DNA of 17,033 nucleotides from CAYMAZ01 sp964526285. Its GTDB lineage: Bacteria; Bacteroidota; Bacteroidia; Bacteroidales; DTU049. The position numbers and the translations under genes are program-made. Shown here piece by piece: positions 1 to 8,575 of this stretch. The DNA lies in the NCBI GenBank assembly GCA_964526285.1, contig CAZGIW010000084.1, positions 1-17,033 on the forward strand, in the 5' to 3' direction. Each line of letters starts with the position of its first letter. Position 1 is the first letter of the stretch. Under the pieces are notes generated by a model. It was not told where the DNA came from and did no database searches. It saw only the letters and a list, made by a program, of their open reading frames with translations.

Positions 1-1
1 A

Positions 2-2041
2 TTCTATACATTTACATTTGAGGACTGGGTGTTTACTCATGATTTTGGATATGATAAACTCATCAGGCAATTTCAAACCAAAACGCTCAAAGGATTCGGC
101 ATTGAAGAGTTGGAATCAGCTATTATTGCAGCCGGTGCAGCTTTGCACTATCTTGCTGAAACACACCATGATAAATCAGGACATATTACCAAAATTGCTC
201 GCATTGAACAGGATGATTTTGTGTGGATGGACCAATTTACAATACGTAATCTGGAACTGGTAGCATCGCCACACTCCAATGCAGTAACTCTTATCAGAGT
301 ACTTGATCATACCTCTACACCCATGGGAGCCCGTATGCTCAAAAGATGGATTCTGCTTCCCCTGCTTGATAAAAAAAGAATTGAAGACAGACATTCGGTG
401 GTTTCGTTTTTTTTGGAAAATTCTCAGATTCATGAAAGACTTAAGGAAGAACTGCGAGCAATTGGGGATATTGAACGACTCATTTCAAAGGTAACGGTAC
501 AAAAAATTAATCCCAGAGAATTACGTCATCTTTCAGTTGCTCTTGAGCATATTGCCAATGTTATTGAAATTCTTAATACATCAGGAAATAATATTCTTCA
601 GGCATGGGGTGCTCAGATTGATCCCTGCACAATTATTAAAGAACGTATCAGAAAAGAAATTCAGGAAGATCCACCTGCTGTTGCAATGAAAGGAGGCATC
701 ATTGGAAAGGGGGTCTCTGATGAACTTGACCAGATTCGGAAAATTGCCTATGAAGGGAAGGACTATCTTTCATCAATTCAGCAACGCGAGATATTACGAA
801 CAGGAATTACTTCTCTGAAAATTGGATTCAACAACGTGTTTGGGTATTATCTCGAAGTAACTCATGCTCACAAAACCAAAGTGCCCGAAGACTGGATAAG
901 AAAACAAACACTCACCAATGCGGAAAGATATATTACTCCGGAGCTGAAAGAATATGAAGAAAAAATTCTGGGTGCCGAAGAAAAGATTCTTGCAATAGAA
1001 CTTCAATTGTTTCAGAATCTTGTGGTGGCAACTGGAGAATATGTGCGCCCAATACAACAAAATGCATCTGTGCTGGCAAGAATTGACTGTTTGATTTCAT
1101 TTGCAGAAACAGCTTCTCAGTTCAATTACTGCAAACCTGACATTGTTGATGGCCATGCACTGCAAATCACTGCCGGAAGACACCCTGTTATTGAGCAACA
1201 AATGCAACCCGGACAGGAATATGTGCCAAATGATATTTATCTTGATAATGCAACCCAGCAAATTATCATTCTCACAGGTCCAAATATGTCTGGAAAATCA
1301 GCACTACTCAGACAAACTGCATTGATTTCACTCATGGCACAAATTGGAAGTTTTGTGCCTGCATCAATGGCAAAACTCAGCATCGTTGACAAAATTTTTA
1401 CACGCGTCGGTGCATCAGATAATATTTCATCAGGTGAATCAACCTTTATGGTTGAAATGAACGAAACAGCAAGTATTCTCAACAATATTTCCAATCGGAG
1501 TTTGGTGTTGCTTGATGAAATTGGCCGCGGAACAAGTACCTATGACGGTATTTCAATTGCCTGGGCAATTACCGAATATCTGCACGAACATCCTCTGTCC
1601 AAAGCAAAAACTTTGTTTGCAACTCACTATCATGAATTGAACGAACTGGCATCTTATATGCCACGATGTAAAAACTTTCATGTTGCAGTGAAGGAAACAG
1701 GCAACAAGGTGATTTTTTTACATAAACTTGAACCCGGAGGCACCGAGCATAGCTTTGGAATTCATGTGGCACGAATGGCCGGAATTCCATCTCTTGTGAT
1801 AGATCGTGCAAAAGAAGTGCTTGTGGAACTGGAAAAGAAAATTAATACCAACGAGGTTTTGCCATCTTCAAAATCACAGGCAGCAGGACTTCAGCTAAGT
1901 TTTGTACAACTTGATGATCCCTTGCTCATTCAAATAAAAAACGATCTGATTAATATGGATATCAACTCTCTTACTCCTGTTGAGGCACTGATGAAACTCA
2001 ATACTATAAAAAATATGCTTGCTAAGAAAAAAGGAAGCTAA
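2..2041 (+). CDS. mutS: DNA mismatch repair ATPase MutS, 5'-truncated by the window edge
   Basis: MutS recognises mismatches and small loops in DNA as a clamp-like dimer and recruits MutL. The reading frame is open from base 2, so the gene begins before the window. About 679 codons are visible, and roughly the first 200 residues (mismatch-binding domain and part of the connector) are missing. Visible in order: the core/lever start with RNLEL and the conserved LDHTSTPMGARMLKRW stretch; the clamp region; the Walker A motif GPNMSGKS at nt 1277-1300; the SSGESTFMVEMNE signature; Walker B LLDEIGRGTSTYDG; and the ATHYHEL switch motif. Near the C-terminus a QLSF motif resembles the beta-clamp-binding peptide, followed by the usual small helical end (LTPVEALMKLN). 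The GTG at 29 is internal and not a real start. The gene converges on uvrA with 26 bp between stop codons. Confidence 0.97.
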   Translation, partial: FYTFTFEDWVFTHDFGYDKLIRQFQTKTLKGFGIEELESAIIAAGAALHYLAETHHDKSGHITKIARIEQDDFVWMDQFTIRNLELVASPHSNAVTLIRVLDHTSTPMGARMLKRWILLPLLDKKRIEDRHSVVSFFLENSQIHERLKEELRAIGDIERLISKVTVQKINPRELRHLSVALEHIANVIEILNTSGNNILQAWGAQIDPCTIIKERIRKEIQEDPPAVAMKGGIIGKGVSDELDQIRKIAYEGKDYLSSIQQREILRTGITSLKIGFNNVFGYYLEVTHAHKTKVPEDWIRKQTLTNAERYITPELKEYEEKILGAEEKILAIELQLFQNLVVATGEYVRPIQQNASVLARIDCLISFAETASQFNYCKPDIVDGHALQITAGRHPVIEQQMQPGQEYVPNDIYLDNATQQIIILTGPNMSGKSALLRQTALISLMAQIGSFVPASMAKLSIVDKIFTRVGASDNISSGESTFMVEMNETASILNNISNRSLVLLDEIGRGTSTYDGISIAWAITEYLHEHPLSKAKTLFATHYHELNELASYMPRCKNFHVAVKETGNKVIFLHKLEPGGTEHSFGIHVARMAGIPSLVIDRAKEVLVELEKKINTNEVLPSSKSQAAGLQLSFVQLDDPLLIQIKNDLINMDINSLTPVEALMKLNTIKNMLAKKKGS

Positions 2042-2067
2042 ATATGTCATAAAAATGAAATCAATAT

Positions 2068-4899
2068 TTATTGTACACTGATTTTTTCTTTTAAAAATCT
2101 TGCAGTATGTGACTCCTTACACTGTGTCATGTCTTCAGGAGTACCTTCAAACATCACTTTTCCTCCGGCTTTTCCTCCTTCAGGTCCCAGATCTATGATC
2201 CAGTCGGCACACTTAATCAGTTCCATATTGTGCTCAATAACAACCACCGAATGTCCGGCTGCAATGAGACGTTCAAAAGCAATGTGCAGTTTCTGAATAT
2301 CATAGTAATGCAGACCCGTTGAAGGCTCGTCAAACACAAATAATAATGGCTTATCTGTTGCCCCCCTTATCAGATATGTTGCCAGTTTAAGTCGCTGAAT
2401 TTCGCCACCGCTGAAGGTAGATGTGGGTTGCCCCAACTTCAGATAACCCAGTCCAATATCCTGCAATGGTTGCAGTTTTTCCAATATTGCCCTGATTTGG
2501 GTTGCGAATTTTCCTCCCATCTGACCTGCAAAAAATTCAATGGAATCATCAACTGTCATTTCCAGGATATCCGTAACGGTTTTTCCTTCAAACATCACTT
2601 CCAAAGCTTCGTCCTTGTATCTTTTGCCATTGCACTCTTCACACACCAGCTCCACATCGGCCAAAAACTGCATCTGCACCACAATGTGTCCGTCACCCGA
2701 ACAGGTATCGCAACGGCCTCCAGTGGTATTAAAGGAAAAAAATCCTGGCTTATAGCCTCTCATCTTTGATAGCGGTTGAATACTGTACAGACTTCTGATA
2801 TCATCAAAGGCTTTGGTGTAGGTGGCCGGATTTGAACGCGACGACCTGCCGATTGGATTTTGATCAATGAATTCTATGCCATGAATTCTGTTGATGTCTC
2901 CGCCCACCGACTGATGTTTGCCAGGTTTTTCAGCCGAATTTCCAAAAGTCCGCCTGAGAGATGGAACCAGAATATGTTTCACCAGTGTGCTTTTTCCCGA
3001 ACCACTGGGGCCGGTAATCATTGCCAAAACATTCAGCGGTATTTTCACATCAATATTTTGCAAATTGTGCTCCCTAGCTCCATTAATTTCAATATAATTT
3101 CTCCATTTTCTTCTGGATGAAGGCATGGGAATGATTAGTTTTTTGTTGAAAAAATCGGCAGTGAGCGAAGAGTCACTTTTTAGTAGTTCTACAAATGTAC
3201 CGGCAAACATCAACTCCCCCCCTTTAGTTCCTGCCAGTGGTCCCATGTCCACAATATAATCGGATGCTTTGATGATTTCCTCTTCATGCTCCACAATGAC
3301 AATGGTGTTGCCCAGATTTTTCAGATGCTGAATTGTTTCAAGCAGGCGATGAGTATCTTTTGGGTGCAGCCCTATGGTGGGTTCGTCAATAATATAAAGT
3401 GCCCCTCTCAGGTTGCTGCCCACCGACTGTGCCAGATTGATACGCTGTGTTTCTCCGCCTGACAAGGTATTGGATGCACGGTTCAATGTCAGATAATGCA
3501 GTCCCACATTATTGAGAAATTTAAGTCTGTTGTTGATTTCTGTGAGAATTCTTCCTGCAACATTCATTTCATAAGCTGTGAGTTTGATGTTGAGAAAAAA
3601 ATTAGTCAATTCATCAACAGGTTTCATAACCAGATCAACAATTGAATGGTTATTGATTTTCACATACTGTGCTTCTTTTCTGATTCGTGTTCCTCTGCAC
3701 TCCGGACAAACGGTGCGGCCACGATAACGGGATAAAATCACACGATACTGAATTTTATATGCCTTTGATTCAACATATTTAAAAAAAGTATCAATCCCAT
3801 ACACCTCTTTGTTGCCCTTCCATAGAAAACTGTATTCTTGTTCTGAAAGATCACTGATAGGTTTGTGTACAGGAAAATCATAACGATGGGCATGTTTCAT
3901 AAAATGAAATTTCCATTCTGATAATTTTTCCCCTTTCCAGCACACAACTGCATCTTCGTAAACAGAAAGATTCTTATCAGGGATTACCAGGTCTTCATCA
4001 ATTCCCAGAACGGTGCCATAGCCTTCACATGTTTTGCATGCACCATAAGGGTTGTGAAAAGAAAAAAAGTTTACATCAGGCCGGTCGAATACCATGCCAT
4101 CGGCTTCAAACTTATCAGAAAACACAGTGTCTTCAAACACATCATTATCTGAGATAGTTCTGAGAATGAGTTTTCCGTTTCCTTCATGAAATGCCATTGA
4201 AGCACTGTCAGCAATTCGCCCCGGGAGGTCATTGTCTTCCGTGTCTACAACAAAGCGATCAATCATCAGAAAAAGTTTTTTCGCTTTTTTAAGTTGTGTA
4301 AGATCTGTCTCATTGTCAAATCTGTGCATAATATTGTCGGACAATAATCTGCCGTATCCCTGACTGTGAAATATTTCAAGCTGTATTTGAAGGTCGCGGC
4401 CATTTAAAAGCTCAACAGGGACAAGGAGATAACAGGCTGTTTGTGATTTTTGTTTCAAAACAAAGTCAACCACATCCTTTTCCGAATTTTTTTTTACTTC
4501 CTTTCCGGAAACAGGGGAATATGTTTTTCCAATGCGGGCAAATAACAGTTTAAGATAATCGTAAATTTCAGTATTTGTTCCCACTGTGGAATTTGCAGAC
4601 CGGATACTTACTTTTTGTTCAATGGCAATGGCAGGAGGAATTCCGGTGATTGCATCCACATCGGGTGGTGGCATTTTTTCCAGAAACTGACGTGCATATG
4701 CGCTGAGACTTTCCACATAACGACGCTGTCCTTCAGCAAAAAGCGTGTTAAAAGCCAATGAAGATTTTCCTGAGCCTGAGGGTCCTGTGATGACCGTAAG
4801 GCTGTTTCGGGGGATTTTTACATCTATATTTTTTAAATTATTGGATTTTGCACCTTTAATTGTAATAATCTGATTATCAGGAGTTAGCTTCATTAGCAT
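2068..4899 (-). CDS. uvrA: excinuclease ABC subunit A (UvrA), nucleotide excision repair damage sensor
   Basis: UvrA is the dimeric ABC ATPase that finds DNA lesions and loads UvrB. Two ABC modules are visible. The first has Walker A GPSGSGKSS at about residues 39-47, a UvrB-binding/insertion region, signature LSGGETQR and Walker B YIIDEPTIGLHP. The second has GPSGSGKST, signature FSGGEIQR and Walker B FVFDEPSTGLH. The C-terminal zinc finger is intact (CDTC, then CEEC). The first zinc site keeps only its second cysteine pair (CKTC, about 288-291); the expected earlier CPxC pair is replaced by a cysteine-free KFEADG segment. The frame is open up to 4986, but the ATG at 4899 (or 4893) fits the family N-terminus, and a TAAATTTG -7 element lies just upstream inside the longer version. 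The length of about 943 residues is normal. It converges on mutS. Confidence 0.96.
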   Translation of the reverse strand: MLMKLTPDNQIITIKGAKSNNLKNIDVKIPRNSLTVITGPSGSGKSSLAFNTLFAEGQRRYVESLSAYARQFLEKMPPPDVDAITGIPPAIAIEQKVSIRSANSTVGTNTEIYDYLKLLFARIGKTYSPVSGKEVKKNSEKDVVDFVLKQKSQTACYLLVPVELLNGRDLQIQLEIFHSQGYGRLLSDNIMHRFDNETDLTQLKKAKKLFLMIDRFVVDTEDNDLPGRIADSASMAFHEGNGKLILRTISDNDVFEDTVFSDKFEADGMVFDRPDVNFFSFHNPYGACKTCEGYGTVLGIDEDLVIPDKNLSVYEDAVVCWKGEKLSEWKFHFMKHAHRYDFPVHKPISDLSEQEYSFLWKGNKEVYGIDTFFKYVESKAYKIQYRVILSRYRGRTVCPECRGTRIRKEAQYVKINNHSIVDLVMKPVDELTNFFLNIKLTAYEMNVAGRILTEINNRLKFLNNVGLHYLTLNRASNTLSGGETQRINLAQSVGSNLRGALYIIDEPTIGLHPKDTHRLLETIQHLKNLGNTIVIVEHEEEIIKASDYIVDMGPLAGTKGGELMFAGTFVELLKSDSSLTADFFNKKLIIPMPSSRRKWRNYIEINGAREHNLQNIDVKIPLNVLAMITGPSGSGKSTLVKHILVPSLRRTFGNSAEKPGKHQSVGGDINRIHGIEFIDQNPIGRSSRSNPATYTKAFDDIRSLYSIQPLSKMRGYKPGFFSFNTTGGRCDTCSGDGHIVVQMQFLADVELVCEECNGKRYKDEALEVMFEGKTVTDILEMTVDDSIEFFAGQMGGKFATQIRAILEKLQPLQDIGLGYLKLGQPTSTFSGGEIQRLKLATYLIRGATDKPLLFVFDEPSTGLHYYDIQKLHIAFERLIAAGHSVVVIEHNMELIKCADWIIDLGPEGGKAGGKVMFEGTPEDMTQCKESHTARFLKEKISVQ

Positions 4900-4914
4900 A
4901 GAGAGTTGAGATTG

Positions 4915-4922
4915 CAAATTTA
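4915..4922 (-). promoter_or_regulatory. Bacteroidetes-type -7 element (TAAATTTG) for uvrA
   Basis: Read on the minus strand, the eight bases are TAAATTTG, a perfect match to the TAnnTTTG element used by the Bacteroidetes primary sigma factor. It ends 15 nt before the ATG at 4899, which implies a very short leader. I see no TTTG -33 element at the expected spacing. Confidence 0.55.
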
Positions 4923-4940
4923 AAAAAAATAAAACTTTTT

Positions 4941-4973
4941 TTTGGATTTTTCGGATGAATGATTGTATCTTTG
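4941..4973 (+). promoter_or_regulatory. Promoter of the ECF sigma gene: TTTG, 21-nt spacer, TATCTTTG
   Basis: TTTG at 4941-4944 and TATCTTTG at 4966-4973 are separated by 21 nt, matching the Bacteroidetes -33/-7 consensus. Transcription would begin near 4980, leaving a leader of about 60 nt before the ATG at 5042. The leader holds an AAGGAGG at 4991-4997 with no start codon at usable distance. This promoter lies back to back with the uvrA element. Confidence 0.7.
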
Positions 4974-5041
4974 TATTATGTTTCACTAAAAAGGAGGAAT
5001 ACTATCGGAAAAATTTTACGCTAAACCCAATTCATTAGCGT

Positions 5042-5626
5042 ATGCACACAACAGAAAAAACAGATGAATGCCTTGTTAAGGAATTCATCACCGGTAGTCA
5101 AAGCGCATTTAATGATTTACTGAACCGCCACAAGGACAAGGTGTTTTCATACATTTTGTATTTGGTGAAGGATCAGGAAACAGCTCAGGACGTATTTCAG
5201 GATACCTTCTTTAAGGTAATCAACACCCTCAAATCGGGAACATATAAAGAAGAAGGCAAGTTTATTCAATGGGTAATGCGAATTTCCCACAATCTGGTGA
5301 TTGATTTTTTCCGCAAGGGGAAAAAGTTTCCAACCATTGATTCAAAGGATGAAACTGATGTGTTTGATTATTTGGATATGGCCGAGCCGTCCATTGAGGA
5401 CATCATGATTGACGAACAAATTAGTTATAATGTACGTCGTCTGGTTGATCAGCTACCTCCCGAACAGAAAGAGGTGTTGATTATGCGTCATTACATGGAC
5501 ATGAGTTTCAAAGATATTGCCGACAGAACCGATGTAAGTATCAATACTGCACTGGGAAGAATGCGTTATGCCATTATCAATCTGCGCAAGATGGTGAAGA
5601 ACAGAGAATCTGTGCTGATGAAGTAA
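5042..5626 (+). CDS. ECF-type RNA polymerase sigma-70 family sigma factor
   Basis: A 194-residue ECF sigma factor, which redirects RNA polymerase to a specific promoter set. Region 2 spans roughly residues 15-90, with the core-binding segment around ETAQDVFQDTFFKVI and a WVMRISHNLVIDFFRKGKK stretch that contacts the -10 element. A poorly conserved acidic linker follows (DSKDETDVFDYLDM). Region 4 is roughly residues 135-185: LPPEQKEVLIMRHYMDMSFKD, then the helix-turn-helix ending SINTALGRMRYAIINLRK. An in-frame TAG at 5036 rules out a longer start. No anti-sigma gene lies next to it; downstream is a long repeat-filled gap. It shares a short divergent region with uvrA, so a link to DNA-damage regulation is possible but is only inferred from position. 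Confidence 0.93.
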   Translation: MHTTEKTDECLVKEFITGSQSAFNDLLNRHKDKVFSYILYLVKDQETAQDVFQDTFFKVINTLKSGTYKEEGKFIQWVMRISHNLVIDFFRKGKKFPTIDSKDETDVFDYLDMAEPSIEDIMIDEQISYNVRRLVDQLPPEQKEVLIMRHYMDMSFKDIADRTDVSINTALGRMRYAIINLRKMVKNRESVLMK

Positions 5627-5627
5627 G

Positions 5628-5657
5628 GCAAAATTGTCTGTTTTTGCATTTTCTTAT
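5628..5657 (+). terminator. Possible weak terminator after the sigma gene
   Basis: GCAAAA (5628-5633) and TTTTGC (5642-5647) can pair around an 8-nt loop, followed by the T-rich ATTTTCTTATT. It lies directly behind the stop codon at 5624-5626. The stem is AT-rich and weak. Confidence 0.3.
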
Positions 5658-5793
5658 TCACTGATTTTCCCTGTTTGGGATTATAAAACACAACTCATAT
5701 TCTTCGTCACATATAAATGATTATTAGATTATTAGTTTCTGCACACCAGATATTTTTTTTACATCAACCCACAAGGGCACAAAGAAAGCATAA

Positions 5794-6120
5794 AACACAA
5801 AATTTCACCAAAGGACATTTCTGTGGATTTTGGAGTTTCTGTGGTTCTGTGGCTAGGTTTGCGGACTTTTCTGCCACCAAAGCTCCTCACATAGTGATCC
5901 CGATGGGAAAAACACAAAATTTCACCAAAGAACTTTCCTGTAGATTTTGGAGTTTCTGTGATTCCGTGGCTAAGTTTTCGGATTTTTTTGCCACCAAAAC
6001 ACTTCACATAGTGATCCCGATGGGAAAAACACAAAATTACACCAATGAGCATTTCTGTGGATTTTGGTGTTTCTGTGGCTAGGTTTGCGGACTTTCTGCC
6101 ACCAAGACACCATGGCCACC
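5794..6120. repeat. 117-bp tandem repeat, nearly three copies, non-coding
   Basis: The string aacacaaaat recurs at 5794, 5911 and 6028, an exact period of 117 bp. Each unit carries a TTTCTGTGG-type segment, a GTGGCTAGGTTTGCGG-like segment, CTGCCACCAA and, in the first two, CACATAGTGATCCCGATGGGA, which contains the small palindrome TCCC-GAT-GGGA. The third copy lacks about 8 bp of the CTGTGG part and ends in CACCAAGACACCATGGCC. Because 117 is divisible by 3, frames stay open on both strands (up to about 125 codons), but their products are just the repeat translated. The rest of 5627-6238 shows no gene. Confidence 0.9.
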
Positions 6121-6209
6121 AGGAAACAATAAGCACGATTAAAGGCTCTGTTTGTTTTACGCATGTTGATTAACAGCATTTTTTTTAATCAGGAAAAGCT
6201 ACAATTACT

Positions 6210-6217
6210 TACTTTTA
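6210..6217 (+). promoter_or_regulatory. Possible -7 element (TACTTTTA) upstream of the threonine aldolase gene
   Basis: TACTTTTA matches TAnnTTTG except in the last base and lies 22 nt before the ATG at 6239. No -33 TTTG is found at the proper distance, so this is a weak call. Confidence 0.25.
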
Positions 6218-6238
6218 CAAAAAAATTAATAATCACAC

Positions 6239-7267
6239 ATGAAAAAAACACTGGCTAGTGACAATTATGCAGGCATACTGCCCGGGATACTTGAAGCAAT
6301 TGCAGAAGCAAACTCCGGACATGAATCTTCATATGGATATGACACATGGACTGCAGCAGCAAAAGAAGAATTCAGAAAACTTTTTGGCAATCAGATTGAA
6401 GTGAGTTTTGTTTTCAACGGAACCGGCGCAAATGTGCTGGGAATCAGTTGTGTTACCAAAACCTTTCACTCTGTTTTCTGCTCACAGCATGCCCATGCAC
6501 TTGTGGATGAATCCACAGCACCCGAAACTTTCACAGGTTGTCGATTGTTTTCGCTGCCTGCCAATGATCAGGGAAAAATTGAAGCAAGCACACTTGAAAA
6601 TGCCATTATTCGCATTGGCGATGAACATCATCCACAGCCAAAGGTGCTCACCATTTCACAGCCCACAGAATACGGCACTGTTTATACTCCGGATGAAATG
6701 AAAGCCCTTTCGGAAATCCTAAAAAAACACAATATGATTTTTCATGTGGATGGAGCACGATTTTTCAATGCTTTGTCTTCGCTTGGCTGCGATGCCCGTG
6801 ATATAACCACTGATACAGGAGTTGACATTCTCTCGCTTGGAGGAACCAAAGCCGGATTATTATGCGGAGAGGCCATTGTGTTTTTCAGAAAAGAACTGGC
6901 AGAAGATCTCAAATACAGGCAAAAACAAAGTATGCAACTGGCTTCCAAAATGCGATTTATTTCAGTACAGTTTTACAGTTTGTTGAAAAATGAGCTATGG
7001 AAACCTGCCTGTGCACATTCCAACGCCATGGCCAGGCGTTTGGCTGCCGGTTTATCTCAGGTGAAGCAGCTCACAATTACAAAAAACACAGATACCAATG
7101 CGGTGTTTGTTATCATGCCGCCTGAATGGATTCCGGTATTGCAGAACCATATGTTCTTTTACATGTGGAAAGACAATACAGGAGAAGCAAGACTGATGTG
7201 TTCATTTGACACCACAGAGGAAGAAATTGACATTTTTATTGAAAAGGTACAGGAGTTGAGTTTGTAG
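6239..7267 (+). CDS. ltaE: low-specificity L-threonine aldolase (PLP-dependent, beta-eliminating lyase family)
   Basis: This enzyme cleaves L-threonine or L-allo-threonine to glycine and acetaldehyde in the cytoplasm. The 342-residue protein is full length for the fold-type I family. The N-terminus SDNYAGILPGILEAI is typical, and FVFNGTGANVLG (about 58-68) forms the phosphate-binding turn. The QHAH at 83-86 supplies the histidine that stacks on the cofactor ring. HVDGAR (169-174) gives the Asp that binds the pyridine nitrogen and the Arg that binds substrate. SLGGTKAGL (199-207) carries the Schiff-base lysine K204. It stands alone: a repeat region lies upstream and it converges on the cvpA-like gene with 25 bp between stops. 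Stereospecificity cannot be read from the sequence. Confidence 0.93.
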   Translation: MKKTLASDNYAGILPGILEAIAEANSGHESSYGYDTWTAAAKEEFRKLFGNQIEVSFVFNGTGANVLGISCVTKTFHSVFCSQHAHALVDESTAPETFTGCRLFSLPANDQGKIEASTLENAIIRIGDEHHPQPKVLTISQPTEYGTVYTPDEMKALSEILKKHNMIFHVDGARFFNALSSLGCDARDITTDTGVDILSLGGTKAGLLCGEAIVFFRKELAEDLKYRQKQSMQLASKMRFISVQFYSLLKNELWKPACAHSNAMARRLAAGLSQVKQLTITKNTDTNAVFVIMPPEWIPVLQNHMFFYMWKDNTGEARLMCSFDTTEEEIDIFIEKVQELSL

Positions 7268-7292
7268 GAGTTTTATGTAAGCTTAGGCTGGC

Positions 7293-7814
7293 TTATTCTG
7301 TATCAGTTTCGCAGTTTTCATCATCCGCATCAAACAATGCTTTTTTCAAATACGGACTGAGAAACGCTGTAGTTTTGAGAGTGGCAGGCAATAAAACTGA
7401 ATTTTCACGGGTTTCATGCGAAATAATTCTTCCTTTTGTATCATTGCTTACAATCAACTGGAGCACTATTCCGATTACCAGAAGAAATTTTCCGCCGCCC
7501 AGAATAATTCCCCCCAGTTTGTTGAGCCATCCCAAAGAAATTGACTTTACTGTTTTTGTGAGAATTTTTGCCAGCAAAAAAACTCCCAAAAGAATCAGAA
7601 TAAAAATGAGTGCAAAGGCAACCACAGGAATCACTTTTTCAGAAAGTCCAAGATTAATCAGTAATCCTGACAACAGCCATGACAACTTTGACCCGAGCAT
7701 AACACCCAGTACTAAGGCGGCAAACTGTGCTACTTCACTGATAAGTCCGCGGGAAAACCCTTTGTACATTCCCCAGACAACAGGCACAAGAATAATGAAA
7801 TCAATTATTTTCAT
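7293..7814 (-). CDS. CvpA family inner-membrane protein
   Basis: A 173-residue hydrophobic protein beginning MKIIDFIILVPVVWGMYKGFSRGLISEV, the typical CvpA start: one membrane span, then a GxxRG-like turn. About four spans follow (roughly 5-20, 28-48, 62-85 and 100-122), then a polar, acidic C-terminal tail ending CETDTE. E. coli CvpA is linked to colicin V production and, more broadly, to envelope integrity; its molecular role is not settled. Here it is the last gene of an operon, 11 bp after the MlaF-type ATPase, which suggests an envelope function shared with that transporter. Confidence 0.85.
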   Translation of the reverse strand: MKIIDFIILVPVVWGMYKGFSRGLISEVAQFAALVLGVMLGSKLSWLLSGLLINLGLSEKVIPVVAFALIFILILLGVFLLAKILTKTVKSISLGWLNKLGGIILGGGKFLLVIGIVLQLIVSNDTKGRIISHETRENSVLLPATLKTTAFLSPYLKKALFDADDENCETDTE

Positions 7815-7825
7815 ATGGAATTACA

Positions 7826-8575
7826 CTATAATTTTTTCAGGAGTTTAGTTAATTCGGTTGCATAAACAAATTCATTAATTTCCTTGTTTTCAGTATTCAT
7901 AATGTCTTTGTGTGAACCTTCCCACCATAACTCACCAAAATAAATAAATGCAATTTTATCACCAATTTCCATCACTGAGTTCATGTCATGGGTATTAATG
8001 ATTGTTGTAATATTATATTCCTTTGTGATTTCACTGATAAGTTTGTCTATCACAATGGCAGTTAATGGGTCAAGACCGGAATTTGGTTCATCGCAGAACA
8101 GATATTTGGGTTTCATGGCAATGGCTCTGGCAATTGCCACACGTTTTTTCATCCCGCCGCTGATTTCTGCAGGAAATAATTTGTTCACATCTTCAAGATT
8201 AACCCTCTCCAGACAGAAATTCACCCGGTCAATTTTCTCCTTTGGGGTCTGATTGGTGTACATGTTCAAAGGAAACATCACATTCTCCTCAACAGTCATT
8301 GAATCAAACAATGCACCACCCTGAAACACCATTCCAATTTCCTGACGAAGAAGTTTTTTCTCTTCCACTGTCATTTTTGAGAAGTTTCTTTCATCAAAAA
8401 ACACATCACCTTCGTCCACATCAAAAAGACCCAACAGGCATTTCATAAGTACGGTTTTCCCTGAGCCGCTCTGACCGATAATAAGATTGGTGACACCAGG
8501 TTCAAAACAAACGGAAACATTTTTCAGCACCTTTGTTTCACCAAAGCTTTTGGATATGTTGACGCCTCTGATCAT
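7826..8575 (-). CDS. mlaF: MlaF-type ABC transporter ATP-binding protein (lipid transport)
   Basis: The ATPase of an MCE/Mla-type ABC transporter, which in other bacteria moves phospholipid between outer and inner membrane. The 249-residue protein is one ABC domain: Walker A GQSGSGKT at 34-41; the Q-loop GMVFQGGALFDSMTVEENV with Q85 (the GGALFDS run is characteristic of the Mla/Ttg2A group); signature ISGGMKKR at 138-145; Walker B YLFCDEP with catalytic E163; and switch histidine H196 in NTHDM. Its ATG overlaps the stop of the permease gene by four bases (ATGA), so the two are translationally coupled. cvpA follows after 11 bp. Confidence 0.92.
   Translation of the reverse strand: MIRGVNISKSFGETKVLKNVSVCFEPGVTNLIIGQSGSGKTVLMKCLLGLFDVDEGDVFFDERNFSKMTVEEKKLLRQEIGMVFQGGALFDSMTVEENVMFPLNMYTNQTPKEKIDRVNFCLERVNLEDVNKLFPAEISGGMKKRVAIARAIAMKPKYLFCDEPNSGLDPLTAIVIDKLISEITKEYNITTIINTHDMNSVMEIGDKIAFIYFGELWWEGSHKDIMNTENKEINEFVYATELTKLLKKL

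Noticed and set aside
29..31. GTG start of a 670-residue MutS
   Set aside because: The frame is open upstream to the window edge and the visible protein begins mid-domain, so the true start is outside the window.
4900..4986. Longer N-terminus for UvrA starting at 4986
   Set aside because: The extra 29 residues are Lys/Phe-rich and unlike the family, and the segment contains the uvrA -7 element and the sigma-gene promoter. The ATG at 4899 or 4893 fits the usual UvrA start.
5717..6179. Overlapping frames of 69-125 codons on both strands in the 117-bp repeat
   Set aside because: They exist because the period is divisible by three. The products are translated repeats, and both strands are open equally.
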